40,041 nt of DNA from JAHLMP01 sp964608845 (GCA_964608845.1 CAZSPP010000013.1:1-40041), one strand, 5' to 3'. Shown: positions 25,722-34,932, numbered from the stretch's first letter. Translations and numbers: made by a program. Notes: a model not told the origin generated them from the letters alone.

Positions 25722-26576
25722 ATGACATCTTATTCAAAATTTTGTTTTAAATATTTCGGAAGCTTAGTTAAACCTTTTAGAAAATATTTTATAGATGTAA
25801 AAGCTGATTTAAGGATAGCTGATCTAAATTTTACATTAGATGAATATCTTTCAATGGCTTTCTTTACCTCTTTACTTACCTTCCTTTTAGAAATCCTTGT
25901 AATGTCTTTTATTTTTGGACTTTTTTTCAACCCTTTTGTATCACTTTCTCTTGCAACTACTTTAGCTTTTATGCTTTCTGGTATTGTTTTCTTTATATTT
26001 TATTCATATCCAAGATTGTTAAGCAAAAAGAAGGCCGAAGATATTGATAAAGTGCTTCCTTTTGCTTCATCTTATCTTTCTGCCTTAGCTGCTGGAAAAA
26101 GTCTTCCTCTTTATCTTTTTAATACAATTTCAAGATTCAAAGAGTTTGGAGAAGTTGCAAAAACTGCAGGAAAGATAGCAAGAAATATAACCATGTTTGG
26201 AATGACATCTGCAGAAGCAATTAAAAAAGAAGCTCTCGAAACACCTTCAAAGGATTTTAGAGATTTATTGTGGGGAATTCATACAACAATAACCACAGGA
26301 ACTGATATAAAATCTTTTCTAAGAGAAAAGACTGATTATTTAATGAATGAATATAGAAGAAGGATAAGAAGATTTTCTCAAGAACTTTCTATGTATATAG
26401 AAATATATCTTACTGTTGTAATAGCTGGCTCTATAATGTTTATAGTGTTGACATCTGTTATGGCTGGTGCAGGTTTTGATGTTTTAACTGTTCAATCTTT
26501 CATAATTTTTATATTATTGCCTTTTGTTTCAATTGCCTTTATGCTACTTATAAAAAGTAGGTCTCCAGTAGGGTAA
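25722..26576 (+). CDS. Pilus/secretion platform membrane protein 1 (T2SSF, TadC/FlaJ-like)
   Basis: 284 aa. Two membrane helices (about 46-68 and 74-95) are followed by a cytoplasmic T2SSF helical domain (about 103-222, KVLPFASSYLSALAAGKSL and EYRRRIRR) and two more helices (about 229-250 and 256-276). This is the standard platform layout into which the ATPase docks. The second T2SSF protein follows 5 bp later, as in Tad-type systems with paired TadB/TadC. Confidence 0.85.
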   Translation: MTSYSKFCFKYFGSLVKPFRKYFIDVKADLRIADLNFTLDEYLSMAFFTSLLTFLLEILVMSFIFGLFFNPFVSLSLATTLAFMLSGIVFFIFYSYPRLLSKKKAEDIDKVLPFASSYLSALAAGKSLPLYLFNTISRFKEFGEVAKTAGKIARNITMFGMTSAEAIKKEALETPSKDFRDLLWGIHTTITTGTDIKSFLREKTDYLMNEYRRRIRRFSQELSMYIEIYLTVVIAGSIMFIVLTSVMAGAGFDVLTVQSFIIFILLPFVSIAFMLLIKSRSPVG

Positions 26577-26581
26577 TTAGG

Positions 26582-27526
26582 ATGAAAAGAGTTAAATTAA
26601 ATGAAAAGAATATAATTATAATATCTTTTTCACTATTTTTGATAATACTTTTTATTTCAGCGTTTGTGTATAAAGAAATTGCGCTTTTCATTAATCTTTT
26701 AATTTTAGGGACAATGGTTCTTGTACTACCTTACACTATCTACAAATTTATCAGATTTCAGCTAATAAAAAACTGTGAAGATAATTTTCCAAATTTTTTA
26801 AGGGATGTTGCAGCAGCTAAAAGAAGCGGACTAACAATGATTCAAGCAATAAGGTCTTGTGCAAGGTCTCAATATGGAGCATTAACTCCATATGTTGTAA
26901 AGCTTAATAATCAATTATCTTGGAACATACCTTTGCAAAAGGCTTTGGAAAATTTTAGAAACTCTTTAAAAGAAAGTAGCATAATATCACAATCTATTTT
27001 GGCAATTTCGCAAATAGAAGAATCTGGAGGAAATACTGAGGATATTTTAGATTCTTTAGCAGAAAACATAGAAGGAATAAAGGAAGCAGAAGCGGAGAAA
27101 AAAACATTAATGAGTCAACACATTATAGCTATGTATGCAATATTTTATATATTCTTAGGTATCTCTTTAGTATTAATTTCTTTTTTATTAAAATTTCCAG
27201 AAATTCCTGGAGCAGAACAATTAGAAGCTTTGCCTATTGGAAGAAGCCCCTGCGAAATATGCATAAATAACCAGCAAGGAATTTGTTTTGTTTGCAATAT
27301 ATTTTTCCATTTGTGTAGATCTTTTGAGTTTGGTATTGCTTCGAGCCCGAGATGTTATTATAATGCTATGTTCATGCTAATGATAATAATTCAAGGGATT
27401 TTTTCCGGATTGATTGCTGGATTAGTAGGATCGAATTCAATAATAGCTGGTGTTAAGCATTCTTTAATAATGAGCATTTCTGGTTTCATAATATTTTTGA
27501 TAGTAAGTCAATTCGGAATAATTTAA
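26582..27526 (+). CDS. Pilus/secretion platform membrane protein 2 (T2SSF) with cysteine-rich outer loop
   Basis: 314 aa. Helices at about 11-30 and 33-53, a T2SSF domain (about 65-178, FPNFLRDVAAAKRSGLTM; AISQIEESGGNTEDIL), then helices at about 182-203, 261-282 and 294-312. Between the third and fourth helices is a 57-residue loop with six cysteines at 224, 227, 235, 238, 245 and 258, including two CxxC pairs. By the helix order this loop lies outside the membrane. Such a loop is not a feature I know from FlaJ or TadB/TadC. Confidence 0.83.
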   Translation: MKRVKLNEKNIIIISFSLFLIILFISAFVYKEIALFINLLILGTMVLVLPYTIYKFIRFQLIKNCEDNFPNFLRDVAAAKRSGLTMIQAIRSCARSQYGALTPYVVKLNNQLSWNIPLQKALENFRNSLKESSIISQSILAISQIEESGGNTEDILDSLAENIEGIKEAEAEKKTLMSQHIIAMYAIFYIFLGISLVLISFLLKFPEIPGAEQLEALPIGRSPCEICINNQQGICFVCNIFFHLCRSFEFGIASSPRCYYNAMFMLMIIIQGIFSGLIAGLVGSNSIIAGVKHSLIMSISGFIIFLIVSQFGII

Positions 27527-27537
27527 GTGTGTGGTAT

Positions 27538-28014
27538 ATGAAAGCTCAACTAAACATAGACTTTATATTAGCTGTAACTTTATTTATAATATCTATCCTA
27601 TTTGTTTCATACACAGTAATGCAAAATGCTTTTTTACTAAGATCAGAAATAGATAAAGAGCAAAAAAGGCTTATTGGTTACGCAATTTCTCAACTCATAA
27701 TATTTGATAAAGGCTATCCCGAAGATTGGAATTCCTTAGATAGTTTACAAAAGTTTGGTTTATCATTATCTCCTTACATTTTATCAAGAAATAAAATAAA
27801 TGCAATAAATAACTGCTCTTATGAAAATTATAACAAAATAAAAAATTTGCTTTCTCTTCCAACAGAAAATGATTTTTTATTAATCATCACAAATCAATAC
27901 GATGAAACAATATCTAAATGTGGATTGGAACATAAGTTGAGAGAAATTGTTTGGATAAGAAGGTTTGCAATTTTAGATGGTAATATAGTGAAGATTAATT
28001 TAGGCATATATTAG
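27538..28014 (+). CDS. Pilin-like secreted protein 3 of the pilus locus
   Basis: 158 aa from the ATG at 27538 (an in-frame GTG lies at 27529; GTGTGGT just before the ATG acts as a Shine-Dalgarno). MKAQLNIDFILAVTLFIISI is a three-residue leader plus hydrophobic helix, as in prepilins. The remaining domain has a cysteine pair (NNCSYENY, SKCGLEH). No family recognised beyond the signal. Confidence 0.7.
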   Translation: MKAQLNIDFILAVTLFIISILFVSYTVMQNAFLLRSEIDKEQKRLIGYAISQLIIFDKGYPEDWNSLDSLQKFGLSLSPYILSRNKINAINNCSYENYNKIKNLLSLPTENDFLLIITNQYDETISKCGLEHKLREIVWIRRFAILDGNIVKINLGIY

Positions 28015-28022
28015 GTGGTAAT

Positions 28023-29225
28023 ATGAAAGGCTTTATAAAAATATTAGAAGTTGTACTTTCTCTTTTACTAATATTTGGAATTCTTCCTTTTTTTACTTCT
28101 TTTTCTAAAAGCAACGATGAATGGAATAATGCTTTACTTTCCTTGTCTCTCAGGGATATTTTAATATCATTAGATAAATCTGGAATATTGAAAAGTTATA
28201 TAGTTTCAGGAAACCTGGAAGGATTAAAAAATTATATCTCTTCTTTACTGCCTGGAAACGTGATGATTGAAATATATGTTAATGGAATACCTAAAAACGT
28301 AATAAAGATAGGGTGTAACTGCACCTTAGAAGAAAAAATAAGATTAGAAAGGTCTTTAGGAATATATTTTCCAGAAGATTATACCTTTTCTCTAAGAGGG
28401 AAGATAGTAAGGTTTGAATTTTTAAATACAAACGAAATTGAAAAAATGGGAGATGCTGATGTTATAATATTTTTTGGCTGTAGAGATTTATCAAAATATT
28501 TAAATTACTTGAATGAAGGAAAAGCATTTATAATGATAGGAAATGATATATGCGAAGAAAAAATTTTTAATATAACTCTTAAAGATGGATTGGTTTCTTC
28601 TTATAGCCAAATAAACTCAAATTCTTTAGAACCTTTTAGAATAGGAGAATATTTTATTGACGTTCCGATAAGAATTTATAATAATAGTAACTTTTGGGTA
28701 AAAGAAATGTCTCATTCGTTATATGTTTGCATAGACAACAATAGTTTGCCTTGCATAAGAATTGATAACCTACCTGAAGAATATCATATTGGTGATACAA
28801 TTACAATTGATGAAACAAGAATCAAAATAAAAGATATAGATGCTGATGAATCTGATGGAAGAGTATTTTCTGATATTTCAATAATTGATAGAAATTATAA
28901 TTTTTATTTACCGAATCCATATCCCGGTATAGAAGAAAATGAAAAAACGATATTAAAAACTTTGAATGGATTTTCTTTTGCTCAATGTAACTATTTTATT
29001 ACACAACATGGAAACGGGAGAGCTGTTTGGATAAAAGATTTTGGAGAAGAAAGAAAAGATTTTGGACAACTATTAAAATCTATTATATTATGGGCTTCAG
29101 AAGAAAGATTTGAAACACAAAAGCAAAAAATAAATAAAAATTTTATAGAAATATATTATATTGTTTCTGGGGTTTTTGAGTCTGAGCCTTATTTAATAAG
29201 GTTGATCGCTTTCTATATATATTAG
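28023..29225 (+). CDS. Large secreted/anchored protein of the pilus locus with prepilin-like N-terminus
   Basis: 400 aa. MKGFIKILEVVLSLLLIFGI has the same short-leader layout as the preceding pilin-like proteins, with Glu at the fifth position after the likely cut. The rest is a large extracytoplasmic domain. Residues about 145-175 (DADVIIFFGCRDLSKYLN, FIMIGNDIC) and about 330-365 (GNGRAVWIKDFGE, LLKSIILWA) resemble a glutamine-amidotransferase-like fold, of unknown meaning here. GGTGGT precedes the ATG by 3 nt. It could be a tip or adhesin-type minor pilin (inference). Confidence 0.65.
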   Translation: MKGFIKILEVVLSLLLIFGILPFFTSFSKSNDEWNNALLSLSLRDILISLDKSGILKSYIVSGNLEGLKNYISSLLPGNVMIEIYVNGIPKNVIKIGCNCTLEEKIRLERSLGIYFPEDYTFSLRGKIVRFEFLNTNEIEKMGDADVIIFFGCRDLSKYLNYLNEGKAFIMIGNDICEEKIFNITLKDGLVSSYSQINSNSLEPFRIGEYFIDVPIRIYNNSNFWVKEMSHSLYVCIDNNSLPCIRIDNLPEEYHIGDTITIDETRIKIKDIDADESDGRVFSDISIIDRNYNFYLPNPYPGIEENEKTILKTLNGFSFAQCNYFITQHGNGRAVWIKDFGEERKDFGQLLKSIILWASEERFETQKQKINKNFIEIYYIVSGVFESEPYLIRLIAFYIY

Positions 29226-29906
29226 ATGATTATGAAAAAATGTATAGTTTGTGGGAATGATGCAGAAATAGATGTTTTTTGTAGCGATTGTTGGTTAAAA
29301 AATAAAACATTATTTGAAATTAAAGATCTTAAAATAAAGATTTGCAAAAATTGTGGAGCATATTTTGAAAAGAATAGATGGGTAAAAACTAAAAGTTTAG
29401 AAGAGAGTATAGAAAAGGTAGTAAGAAATAACATAAAAACGAAAAACAGAATTTTAGAATTAGATATATTTCCAAGAAAGATTGGAAATATGTTTTCTGT
29501 CACAATAAGCTGTAAAGGATATATACCCCCGTGCAAAAAACCGAAAATTGAAAACAAATCTATATTTGTTAAGATTGAAAATTCTTTATGCGAAAATTGT
29601 AAAAAATTCTTGGGAATGCAATATGATTCTGTAATACAATTAAGAACAAAAAATAAAATAAACTTTAGAAACATAAACTTTTCTAGAATAGAAAAGGTAA
29701 AAAGGGGGTATGATATTTACTTTATAAACAAAGAGGATGCTCAAAGAATGATTAAAAAATTAAAGCAATTTAAAATAAAGAAATCTTATAAACTAATTGG
29801 AGAAAAGCAGGGGAAAAAAATATATAGAACATTTTATTCGGTGAAAGATTATGAAGAGGGAAGAAACAAAAATAGAAGAAGAAAGAGTAAGATTACCGAA
29901 AGATAA
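29226..29906 (+). CDS. nmd3: NMD3-related ribosome factor
   Basis: 226 aa. Zinc-ribbon pairs CIVCGNDAE, CSDCW and CKNCG at the N-terminus, then a further pair (PPCKKP, CENCKKF), match the archaeal NMD3 family (COG1499), linked in eukaryotes to export and maturation of the 60S subunit. It seems shorter than the archaeal homologues I recall, ending soon after one alpha/beta domain. Its ATG directly abuts the stop of the pilus-locus gene; a second ATG lies two codons in. Its 3' end overlaps aIF1A by 56 bp. Confidence 0.8.
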   Translation: MIMKKCIVCGNDAEIDVFCSDCWLKNKTLFEIKDLKIKICKNCGAYFEKNRWVKTKSLEESIEKVVRNNIKTKNRILELDIFPRKIGNMFSVTISCKGYIPPCKKPKIENKSIFVKIENSLCENCKKFLGMQYDSVIQLRTKNKINFRNINFSRIEKVKRGYDIYFINKEDAQRMIKKLKQFKIKKSYKLIGEKQGKKIYRTFYSVKDYEEGRNKNRRRKSKITER

Positions 29907-30150
29907 GGAAGTTTTGGGTGTAGTGGAGGCAAAACTAGGTGGAAAAAGATTTTCTGTTAAATGTCAAGATGGCTTTGTAAGAATATGCAGAATACCTGGA
30001 AGATTAGGTAGAGATCTTTGGATCTCTGTGGGCGATGTAGTAATTGTTGAGCCTTGGATAGCACAGTCAAATGAGAGAGGAGATATAATTTGGAGTTATA
30101 CTAAAGCACAAGTGGAATGGCTAAAAAGAAAAAATATATTAAAAATTTAG
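29851..30150 (+). CDS. aif1A: Translation initiation factor aIF1A
   Basis: 99 aa OB-fold factor that binds the ribosomal A site during initiation. VRLPKDKEVLGVVEAKLGG, RICRIPGRLGRDLW and GDVVIVEPW are the family's defining blocks, with AQVEWLKRKN at the end. The ATG at 29851 lies inside nmd3 (56 bp overlap in another frame). No other plausible start occurs before the conserved region, so the overlap is real. Confidence 0.95.
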   Translation: MKREETKIEEERVRLPKDKEVLGVVEAKLGGKRFSVKCQDGFVRICRIPGRLGRDLWISVGDVVIVEPWIAQSNERGDIIWSYTKAQVEWLKRKNILKI

Positions 30151-30174
30151 ATTTTTAATATGAAATTTTCTAAA

Positions 30175-33021
30175 TCATATCTTCTCAAACTTAAACCTTA
30201 TTTCAACTTCTTTAAATCTTATTGAACCAAAAAAGTCTTCGAAACTTTCAAAAATTATTTCTTTTGCATTCACTCCTTTTTTTATCTCTTCTCCGAATTT
30301 TTCTAAAATTTTTGAATTCAGATAAAGAATAATTTTGTCTTTAACCTCGAGTCCTTTATTTTTTCTAGTGTCTTGAATAATTCTTATTAATTCTTTTACA
30401 AAAGATTCTTCTTCTAAAATGCTTCCTATTTCTACTTTACCTTTACTAAATTCTTTTCCTTTTTCTATAGATGAAAATTCTATAGTTTTTGCATTTGAAA
30501 TTATTTTCAATTCTTCCTCAAAATCTTTGCATGCTTTCTTAACCTTTTCATCATCTGTTTGTATTATCAATTTATCAATAATCCAACGCAGCTTAATTCC
30601 TCTTTCTTTCTTTAATGAATTTATTGATTCAGCTATTTCTCTTATAATATTCATCTCTTCTTCTATTTCTTTGTTTATAAATTTTTTGTTTATTCTGGGC
30701 CAGAAAAATAAGTGCACGCTTTCAACATCTTCAAAACTTCTGAAGAAATCTTGATACATAGCTTCTGTTATAAATGGCAAAAATGGTGACAAAAGTCTTA
30801 TGAGTGTTAACTGAGTCTCATAGAGTGTTTGAAGTATTTCTTCTTTGTCTTTTCCTTCATATCCTTCTTTTACTTTATCTCTTATGATATGTATATACCA
30901 CCTTGAAAAATCTTCTAGAATAAAATTCTCTAATATATTTGACGCTTTGAAGAAATCATAGTTTTCTAGAAGATTTGTAACTTCGTTCTTTACGTTTTCT
31001 AATCTTGATAACAACCACAAATTGAGATTATTATGCTTTTTTATCTTCTTAGGAGAAAAATTATTTAGTGTTAAATAGGTTTTTACATATCTATGAGTAT
31101 TATAAAATATATTCAACTTTCTTTTTATTTCATCTAGAACTCTAAAGCCAAATCTTAAATTATCTTTTGGGTCATGAGTCACATATAGCCATCTTAAGGT
31201 ATCAGCACCGACCTTTTCTATTGCTTCATCGAGCCAAATAGCATTTCCTAAACTTTTATGCATCGGTCTTCCTATTTCGTCTAATATCTTTTCATAAAAT
31301 ATTGCGTTTTTATATGGTATTTTATTTGTTATTGTAATGCTCATCAAAAGTACAAAATAGAACCATAATTTTATTTGCTCTCTCATTTCACAAACAAAAT
31401 CTGCAGGATACCATTTTTTCCAATAGTTTATATCATCAAAATATTTTAGTGTGGACAAAGCAACTATTCCAGCATCTAACCAACAATCTCCAACATCCTT
31501 TATTCTTTCCACCTCTTTACCACATTTTGAACATCTTATTTTTACTCTATCTATCCATGGTCTATGAAGCTCTTTTAGTTGATCTATTCCACATATAGCT
31601 TTTTTTTCCAATTCTTCTCTTGATCCAATAACCTCCAAATTTCCACATTCGCATTTATAAAATGGTAAAGGTAATCCATAGTATCTTTTTCTTGAAATAC
31701 ACCAATCTTTCATATTATTGAGCCAATCTATCATTAAATCTTCTCCAAAGCTTGGTTTCCACTTAATATTTTTTGCTGCTTTTATTAATCTTGGTCTTAA
31801 TTCATCCATTTTTATGAACCATTCATTCACCAACCTGAAAACCAATTCTTCCTTACATCTCCAACATACAGGATATCTATGCAAATAATTCTCTATTTTA
31901 AAAAGCATGTTCCTTTTTCTCAAATCTTCTATTATTAACTCGTTGGCTTCCTTGGCGGTTTTTCCTTCAAGCCACAAAAATCCGTTTTTAAAAATACCAT
32001 ATTCATCTAAAGGTGAAATTGCAGGTAAATTATTTTCTTTTCCAAGCTCATAATCCTCTTCTCCACATCCTGGAGCAATATGAACTATTCCTGTTCCTTC
32101 GTCTTCTTTAACATCCTTCCATAAAATAACTTTATGAGGAAAATCTTGACCATAAAATTCTGGATACAAAGAATCATATTCCAAATCTTTAAGTCTATAT
32201 CCTTCTAACTCTTCCAATATTTCGTAATTATTTAAAATCCTTTGGGCAGCGCTTTTTCCTAAATAAAGTACTTCATTATCTACTTTTACCTTAACATAAA
32301 TTAAAGAAGGATTTACTGCAGCAGCAACATTAGAGCTTAAAGTCCATGGAGTTGTTGTCCAAATAAGCAAATATTCATTTTCTTTATTTTTTAACTTAAA
32401 TTTTACATAAATTCCTGGATGAACAATTTCCTTATAACTATCTAATAATTCATGTTGCGATAAAGAAGTGCCACATCTTGGACACCAAGGCATTACTTTA
32501 TAACTTTCATAAAGCCAACCTTTCTCAAAACATTTTTTCAAAAAGAACCATATAGCTTCTATATTTTTATCATCCATTGTATAATATGAATTTTCCCAAT
32601 CCATCCATTGGCCTAGTCTTATAGACTGCTGAGTTTGGATATTGGAATATTTAATAACTCTCTTTTTACACTCATTCACAAAATTTTCTATTCCAAATTT
32701 TTCTATATCTTTTTTTGTTTTAAATCCTAGTTCTTTTTCTACTTCTACTTCAACCCATAAACCATGACAATCGAATCCATTTTGATATCTTTGGTCGTAG
32801 CCTCTTAATGCCCAAAATCTCTGGAATAAATCTTTTAAAGTCCTTCCCCACGCATGATGTACTCCCATAGGATTATTTGCTGTAATTGGGCCATCTAAAA
32901 AAGAGAATCTTTTCTTTCCTTCATTTTTCTTTCTAAGCTTTTCAAATATTTTGTTTTCTTCCCAAAATCTTAGTATTTTTTCCTCTATTTTATCTGGATT
33001 ATAAAATGTGGAGTCCAACAT
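30175..33021 (-). CDS. ileS: Isoleucyl-tRNA synthetase with variant signature motifs
   Basis: 948 aa class I synthetase. The fold is clear: DGPITANNPMGVHHAWGRT near residue 43, the GFDCHGL block, the editing domain, zinc pairs (CPRCG, CSKCG) and a C-terminal anticodon-binding region. The HIGH motif position reads HHAW (55-58) and the KMSKS position reads MHKSLGN (587-593). I recall this PMGVHHAWGRT type from some bacterial and small-genome lineages, so it is probably an accepted variant rather than decay. A TATA-like AATTTTATAA about 25 nt upstream (33041-33050) overlaps the 3' end of the next gene. Confidence 0.92.
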   Translation of the reverse strand: MLDSTFYNPDKIEEKILRFWEENKIFEKLRKKNEGKKRFSFLDGPITANNPMGVHHAWGRTLKDLFQRFWALRGYDQRYQNGFDCHGLWVEVEVEKELGFKTKKDIEKFGIENFVNECKKRVIKYSNIQTQQSIRLGQWMDWENSYYTMDDKNIEAIWFFLKKCFEKGWLYESYKVMPWCPRCGTSLSQHELLDSYKEIVHPGIYVKFKLKNKENEYLLIWTTTPWTLSSNVAAAVNPSLIYVKVKVDNEVLYLGKSAAQRILNNYEILEELEGYRLKDLEYDSLYPEFYGQDFPHKVILWKDVKEDEGTGIVHIAPGCGEEDYELGKENNLPAISPLDEYGIFKNGFLWLEGKTAKEANELIIEDLRKRNMLFKIENYLHRYPVCWRCKEELVFRLVNEWFIKMDELRPRLIKAAKNIKWKPSFGEDLMIDWLNNMKDWCISRKRYYGLPLPFYKCECGNLEVIGSREELEKKAICGIDQLKELHRPWIDRVKIRCSKCGKEVERIKDVGDCWLDAGIVALSTLKYFDDINYWKKWYPADFVCEMREQIKLWFYFVLLMSITITNKIPYKNAIFYEKILDEIGRPMHKSLGNAIWLDEAIEKVGADTLRWLYVTHDPKDNLRFGFRVLDEIKRKLNIFYNTHRYVKTYLTLNNFSPKKIKKHNNLNLWLLSRLENVKNEVTNLLENYDFFKASNILENFILEDFSRWYIHIIRDKVKEGYEGKDKEEILQTLYETQLTLIRLLSPFLPFITEAMYQDFFRSFEDVESVHLFFWPRINKKFINKEIEEEMNIIREIAESINSLKKERGIKLRWIIDKLIIQTDDEKVKKACKDFEEELKIISNAKTIEFSSIEKGKEFSKGKVEIGSILEEESFVKELIRIIQDTRKNKGLEVKDKIILYLNSKILEKFGEEIKKGVNAKEIIFESFEDFFGSIRFKEVEIRFKFEKI

Positions 33022-33040
33022 AAAACATCACAGATCTAAA

Positions 33041-33050
33041 TTATAAAATT
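33041..33050 (-). promoter_or_regulatory. TATA-like box for ileS
   Basis: AATTTTATAA on the minus strand is centred about 25 nt before the ileS ATG and touches the last base of the upstream protease gene. A leaderless mRNA is implied. Confidence 0.4.
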
Positions 33051-34897
33051 TAAAATAAGAAAATTTTTATGCCTTTTCTCTTTTTCTGACTTTTTAAAAA
33101 AATAAAAATTATGAAAGAAGTTGCTGCTCCACAAACAAAGCTAAGAACAATATATTCTTCTTTGCATCTTTCAACTTCATATGGTATTATCTCTACACTT
33201 TTTTCTTCTATGATTGAATCTTTTTCTCGATATATCTCAAATACTTTAATAGAATTTTTAGCAAAGTTCTTTGCACTAACAAAGTAAGATAAAGCTGCTT
33301 TTAAATCTTTCTCTTCAAGTGTTTCACCATATTCATAATAGTTTAGAGCTAATATCGGAATTATTCCTTTTCTAAAAGCTTCAGATATTTTTTTAGATGC
33401 ATCATTTTTAACCTCATCCAAGAAATCTTTCGTTTTATTAGTTTTGCTTTCTAAGATCATATTTACGTCAATTTCTGATTTTGTTGAAACTAATTTAAAG
33501 AGACTAGAAGAATATTTTCCATATTCTAAATATTCTTTCGCTTTCTCTAGAGAATCTTTTATATTAGTTACATCTATTCCCATTATACCTGCATATCCCA
33601 TATAAGATACAATTTCTGAAATATCTTTTTCAATTATTGTCTTTAACTTAGAAAAATTGAAATCTATTTTTACTTCGCTAAATCTGTTTGTTAAATAAAG
33701 CCAGTTTTCCACTGTTTTAGCTCTTTCTTGAGCATAACTTAAATATCTTATCGAATCTTCATATTTAGAATTATAAAATTGTTTCCATGCTTCTTGTACA
33801 TTATTTTCACAATCCGATAGTCTATCCTCAGATATAGATATTATTTCAATATCAGAGATGCTATCCATTTTTTCTTTTTCTTTCTCTATCTTATCTGTTA
33901 AATTTATCAACAAAAGCTCTATATTTTTTAGTTTGTTTTCTATCACGCTCTTTTTTCTATTGCTTTCTAGAAAATCTAAAAGATTTTCTATATAAGCAGT
34001 TTCAATTCCAATAGAAAAGGAATAGCTAGAAGAAGAATAGTATCTACCTTTCTCAAAAAGTTTTTTTGTTTCGTTTAACTTTTCTTTTTGTATATTTATT
34101 AAAGATCTTATCGAGTTTTCTTCAGAATAATCTAAAACTAATTTTTTAAGTCTTTTTTCTGCATTCTCTATCCTTTTTTCCACTTCTTCTATATATTTTT
34201 CAGCAATCTCTTTCATTGCCTTTTTTACTTCTTCATTTTCTTTAAAATCATATTTTTTTGTTTTTATTTCAAAGCCCGTGAAATATTTAAAGGCATCTTT
34301 AACATTATCTACTTCAATTATAGTAATGTTCCATTTTTCTTTGGCATAATTTATAACATCTATACCATTATAATTTCTTTGACCTTTCGGTATCAAAAAT
34401 AAAGAAAAATTGTGTAGAGCTGCTGCATGAGCCTTTTCTAAAATTCCTCCTACTTGACCTATAGTACCATCTATATTTATTGTTCCGCTCATAATCACAT
34501 CATTTCTTAAACTTAAGTTCAACATAGCTGCTAATAATCCTACAGTCATAGAAGCTCCTGCTGATGGTCCGCCAACAATTGGAGCATTAGATTTTATTAC
34601 AAAAAACAAATCATACTCTTCTGGGTCTATATCCAACAAAGAAGAAACAACCTCTCTCGCTATTCTTGCACTAGATTGTGTATCTACTTCTGTTAAAGGC
34701 ATTGTATCTATAAATATATGACCATTACCTTTTTTCACATATATATCTAATATCGCTAAAACTCCTCTTTCTTTTTCATTAATTTTTTCAATTGCTGGAA
34801 GATATAACCTAACATGCCTTTCATCAATTGTTTGTGGCTTTACAGTTGATAGAATTAAAATTATGAATATTGTAAACGAAATCAAAAACCTCTTCAT
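33050..34897 (-). CDS. Membrane-anchored Lon-like (S16-type) protease, COG1750 family
   Basis: 615 aa. An N-terminal signal sequence (about 4-20) is followed by an S16 proteolytic domain: nucleophile S112 in VGGPSAGASM and K155 in VGGILEKAHAA, exactly 43 residues apart as in the Ser/Lys dyad of Lon. There is no ATPase domain. Residues about 210-570 are long helices and coiled coil. One membrane helix (about 582-602) and a basic tail end the protein, so the protease would work outside the membrane. Archaeal COG1750 proteins share this layout; substrates are unknown. Confidence 0.88.
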   Translation of the reverse strand: MKRFLISFTIFIILILSTVKPQTIDERHVRLYLPAIEKINEKERGVLAILDIYVKKGNGHIFIDTMPLTEVDTQSSARIAREVVSSLLDIDPEEYDLFFVIKSNAPIVGGPSAGASMTVGLLAAMLNLSLRNDVIMSGTINIDGTIGQVGGILEKAHAAALHNFSLFLIPKGQRNYNGIDVINYAKEKWNITIIEVDNVKDAFKYFTGFEIKTKKYDFKENEEVKKAMKEIAEKYIEEVEKRIENAEKRLKKLVLDYSEENSIRSLINIQKEKLNETKKLFEKGRYYSSSSYSFSIGIETAYIENLLDFLESNRKKSVIENKLKNIELLLINLTDKIEKEKEKMDSISDIEIISISEDRLSDCENNVQEAWKQFYNSKYEDSIRYLSYAQERAKTVENWLYLTNRFSEVKIDFNFSKLKTIIEKDISEIVSYMGYAGIMGIDVTNIKDSLEKAKEYLEYGKYSSSLFKLVSTKSEIDVNMILESKTNKTKDFLDEVKNDASKKISEAFRKGIIPILALNYYEYGETLEEKDLKAALSYFVSAKNFAKNSIKVFEIYREKDSIIEEKSVEIIPYEVERCKEEYIVLSFVCGAATSFIIFIFLKSQKKRKGIKIFLF

Positions 34898-34932
34898 AAC
34901 TTATAATAATCGGACAAAAAATTAAAAATGTT

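Noticed and set aside
29851..29906. Frameshift joining nmd3 and aIF1A
   Set aside because: Each protein is complete in its own frame; the 56-bp overlap is a normal gene overlap.
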